Below, piece by piece: positions 5,345-6,628 of a stretch of DNA of 6,628 bases. The notes beneath the pieces are model-generated. The model saw only the letters and a program-made list of their open reading frames with translations, had not been told where the DNA came from and searched no databases. A program made the translations under genes and the position numbers. Position 1 is the stretch's first letter. The number at the start of each line of letters is the position of its first letter. The DNA is from an uncultured Clostridia bacterium (lineage in GTDB: Bacteria; Bacillota; Clostridia; Lachnospirales; Lachnospiraceae): contig CAMONF010000270.1 in NCBI GenBank assembly GCA_946620335.1, positions 1-6,628 on the forward strand. Reading direction: 5' to 3'.

Positions 5345-6364
5345 TTGAAAGCATTTTATGAGGCGGTCAGCGGCCGCAACCCCAACCTGGAGCACATCGC
5401 CCTCACCATAGCGGAGGGACCCGGCGCAGGGGAAAAAGCCCTGCTGGAGAGCGGATCTCTGGTCTGGACCTCGGCGGAGGACGGGTTTCTGGCTGCCCGC
5501 GCGGCAGACATGGCCTGCTTCGAAAAGGCAGGCCTTATCGAGCTGGACGGCCGGCGGATCTACCGCGAGGCTCTGGGAGGAGAGAAGCGCCTGGTCATCT
5601 GTGGAGGCGGCCACGTCTCCATGAAGGTGATTGCCCTGGGCAAGATGATCGGCCTCGCTGTGACCGTTCTCGAAGACCGGGAGGCCTTTGCGGAAAATGC
5701 CCGGCGCAAGGGAGCCGATGAGGTTGTCTTTGCCCCTTTTGAGGAAGGACTTGCAAGAGTTCCGGGCAGCAGGGATACCTATTTTGTGATTGTTACCCGC
5801 GACCACCGGTGGGACCGGGAGTGCCTGATGGCCATCGCGGACAAGCCGAGCGCCTACGTGGGCATGATGGGAAGCCGCCGGCGCGTGGCGATGGTCAAGG
5901 AAGGCCTCCGAAAGGAAGGCGTCAGCGAGACGTTTTTGGAGAGCGTTCATACCCCAATCGGTCTTTCAATCGGTGCCGAGACGCCTGAGGAGATTGCGGT
6001 CTCCATCATGGCGGAGATCATTCAGGTGAAAAATAAAGACAGGCGGTCCTTCGGCTTTGACCGGGACATCCTGCGGGCCGTCCTCTCGGAGGAGACAGGC
6101 GAGTCAGTGCTGGCGACAGTAGTGAGCCGCCAAGGCTCCGGCCCCCGGGATGTAGGCACGAAGATGCTCGTGACGGCGGATTCGTGCATCGGCACCATCG
6201 GCGGCGGATCCGAAGAGTGGGAGATCACCCAGGCGGCCAGAAAAATGCTCTCATCGGGAGAGGCCGGCCCGGTCCTCCTGCACCAGGATCTCATGGCTTC
6301 GTCGGAGGCCGAGGAAGCCATGGTCTGCGGCGGCCGGCTGGAGATCCTGTTGGAGAGAATCTGA
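5345..6364 (+). CDS. xdhC: XdhC/CoxI-family molybdenum-hydroxylase maturation factor, domains in reversed order
   Basis: XdhC proteins bind molybdenum cofactor, help load its sulfurated form and insert it into xanthine dehydrogenase-type enzymes in the cytoplasm. In this 339-residue protein the Rossmann domain comes first (about 80-228). It shows CGGGHVSMK (86-94), EDREAF (110-115), TRDHRWDRECL (151-161), YVGMMGSRRR (171-180) and HTPIGLSIGAETPEEIA (202-218). The XdhC_CoxI domain comes last (about 240-339), with SRQGSGPRDVGTKMLV (261-276), GTIGGGSEE (283-291) and MVCGGRLEILLE (326-337). The usual order is the opposite. Residues 1-75 may be a degenerate remnant of an N-terminal XdhC_CoxI copy. 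The start is TTG at 5345, chosen because GAGGTG (5332-5337) lies 7 bases upstream and the next in-frame Met is residue 56. It follows the molybdopterin-binding gene by 149 bp and probably shares its transcript. Confidence 0.9.
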   Translation: MKAFYEAVSGRNPNLEHIALTIAEGPGAGEKALLESGSLVWTSAEDGFLAARAADMACFEKAGLIELDGRRIYREALGGEKRLVICGGGHVSMKVIALGKMIGLAVTVLEDREAFAENARRKGADEVVFAPFEEGLARVPGSRDTYFVIVTRDHRWDRECLMAIADKPSAYVGMMGSRRRVAMVKEGLRKEGVSETFLESVHTPIGLSIGAETPEEIAVSIMAEIIQVKNKDRRSFGFDRDILRAVLSEETGESVLATVVSRQGSGPRDVGTKMLVTADSCIGTIGGGSEEWEITQAARKMLSSGEAGPVLLHQDLMASSEAEEAMVCGGRLEILLERI

Positions 6365-6433
6365 TGAAGGTGAGTATCCAGGGCTGGGCAGCGGCATTAT
6401 AAAGTTTCTAGGACAGTATACTTGAATCACAGC

Positions 6434-6514
6434 ATGGGATGCAGGCGAAGAACACTGGCCCGCATCGACCCGGAGAGTTACCTGGACAGCATTCCATCGC
6501 TGTGGAATGAATGA
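6434..6514 (+). other. Possible small ORF (26 aa) between xdhC and the MOSC gene
   Basis: An ATG at 6434 opens 26 codons ending at TGA 6512-6514. The peptide ends in RIDPESYLDSIPSLWNE, which looks protein-like but matches no family I know. There is no ribosome binding site before the ATG. A TTG at 6422 with AGGA at 6410-6413 would give four more residues. A separate 12-codon frame (6364-6402) overlaps the xdhC stop as TGATG. Either could be a remnant of a lost gene or chance. Confidence 0.15.
6490..6509 (+). promoter_or_regulatory. RNA hairpin upstream of the MOSC gene
   Basis: CATTCCA (6490-6496) pairs with TGGAATG (6503-6509) around a six-base loop, 11 bases before the AGGAGG ribosome binding site (6521-6526). 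No T run follows, so read-through from xdhC is expected. It could be an mRNA processing or stability element. Confidence 0.35.
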
Positions 6515-6533
6515 CTTTGAAGGAGGAAGGAAG

Positions 6534-6628
6534 ATGGCAAAACTGCTGGCCATCTGCACGAGCCCGGCCAGGGGCACGCAGAAATATGAGACGTCCGAGG
6601 CGGTCCTTGTGGCCGGCTGGGGGATCGA
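6534..6628 (+). CDS. MOSC-domain protein, N-terminal part (3' end outside window)
   Basis: The ATG at 6534 is preceded by a consensus AGGAGG (6521-6526) at 7 bases. The frame then stays open to the window end, giving 31 residues. The beginning MAKLLAICTSPARGTQK, then a VLVAGWGI segment, is the usual opening of stand-alone MOSC proteins, where a GI(E)GDAH motif normally comes next. The window stops at that point. MOSC domains bind or sulfurate molybdenum cofactor and are often encoded with other cofactor genes. Its place 169 bp after xdhC supports the reading. The call rests on a short segment plus context, and a MogA-MOSC fusion remains possible. Confidence 0.7.
   Translation, partial: MAKLLAICTSPARGTQKYETSEAVLVAGWGI

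Noticed and set aside
4994..5950. Long minus-strand ORF (318 aa) across the tandem repeat and xdhC.
   Set aside because: It lies opposite two well-supported plus-strand genes, has a composition typical of the antisense of GC-rich codons, and shows no family motif.
6398..6422. Promoter for the MOSC gene based on TATAAA (6398-6403) or TATACT (6417-6422).
   Set aside because: Neither box has a recognisable -35 element at proper spacing nor an extended -10 TG. Read-through from xdhC is the simpler explanation.

Overview
The window is a GC-rich stretch of bacterial chromosome. Strong AGGAGG-type ribosome binding sites, short intergenic gaps, a class I biotin ligase without its own DNA-binding domain, and a cluster of molybdenum-hydroxylase maturation genes all suggest an anaerobic member of the Clostridia (Bacillota), possibly a gut anaerobe of the Lachnospiraceae/Oscillospiraceae type. 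The taxon is inferred from gene content and signal style only. No rRNA or tRNA gene, CRISPR array or transposase gene was seen.

Left part (1-912): the C-terminal 190 residues of an ornithine carbamoyltransferase, then a small 83-residue membrane protein in the same orientation, closed by a good intrinsic terminator (872-912). Middle-left (935-2820): a class I biotin protein ligase (birA) is followed after 20 bp by an unusual two-domain protein. That protein joins a MobA/MocA-like nucleotidyltransferase fold, whose nucleotide-binding loop is strongly altered, to a ModE-type winged-helix DNA-binding domain. Between this gene and the next, convergent gene (2821-2967) lies a three-copy repeat element. 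Two direct copies and one inverted copy form an almost perfect hairpin of about 41 bp.

Middle (2968-3891, minus strand): a complete PAP2-family membrane phosphatase. Its leader carries a short upstream ORF with a very strong ribosome binding site. The 281-bp divergent region 3892-4172 holds candidate promoters for both directions. Right part (4173-6628, plus strand): a molybdopterin-binding MoeA/MogA-like protein ending in a four-cysteine tail, a 149-bp spacer filled by 2.5 copies of a 45/46-bp tandem repeat, an XdhC-type maturation factor with its two domains in reversed order, and the start of a MOSC-domain protein that runs off the window.

The genes at 1885-2820 and 4173-6628 fit one theme: making, modifying and inserting molybdenum cofactor for xanthine dehydrogenase-type hydroxylases. 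No hydroxylase structural gene lies in the window. The NTase-ModE fusion is a plausible local regulator of this theme. Ornithine carbamoyltransferase, biotin ligase and PAP2 phosphatase are not obviously linked to it.
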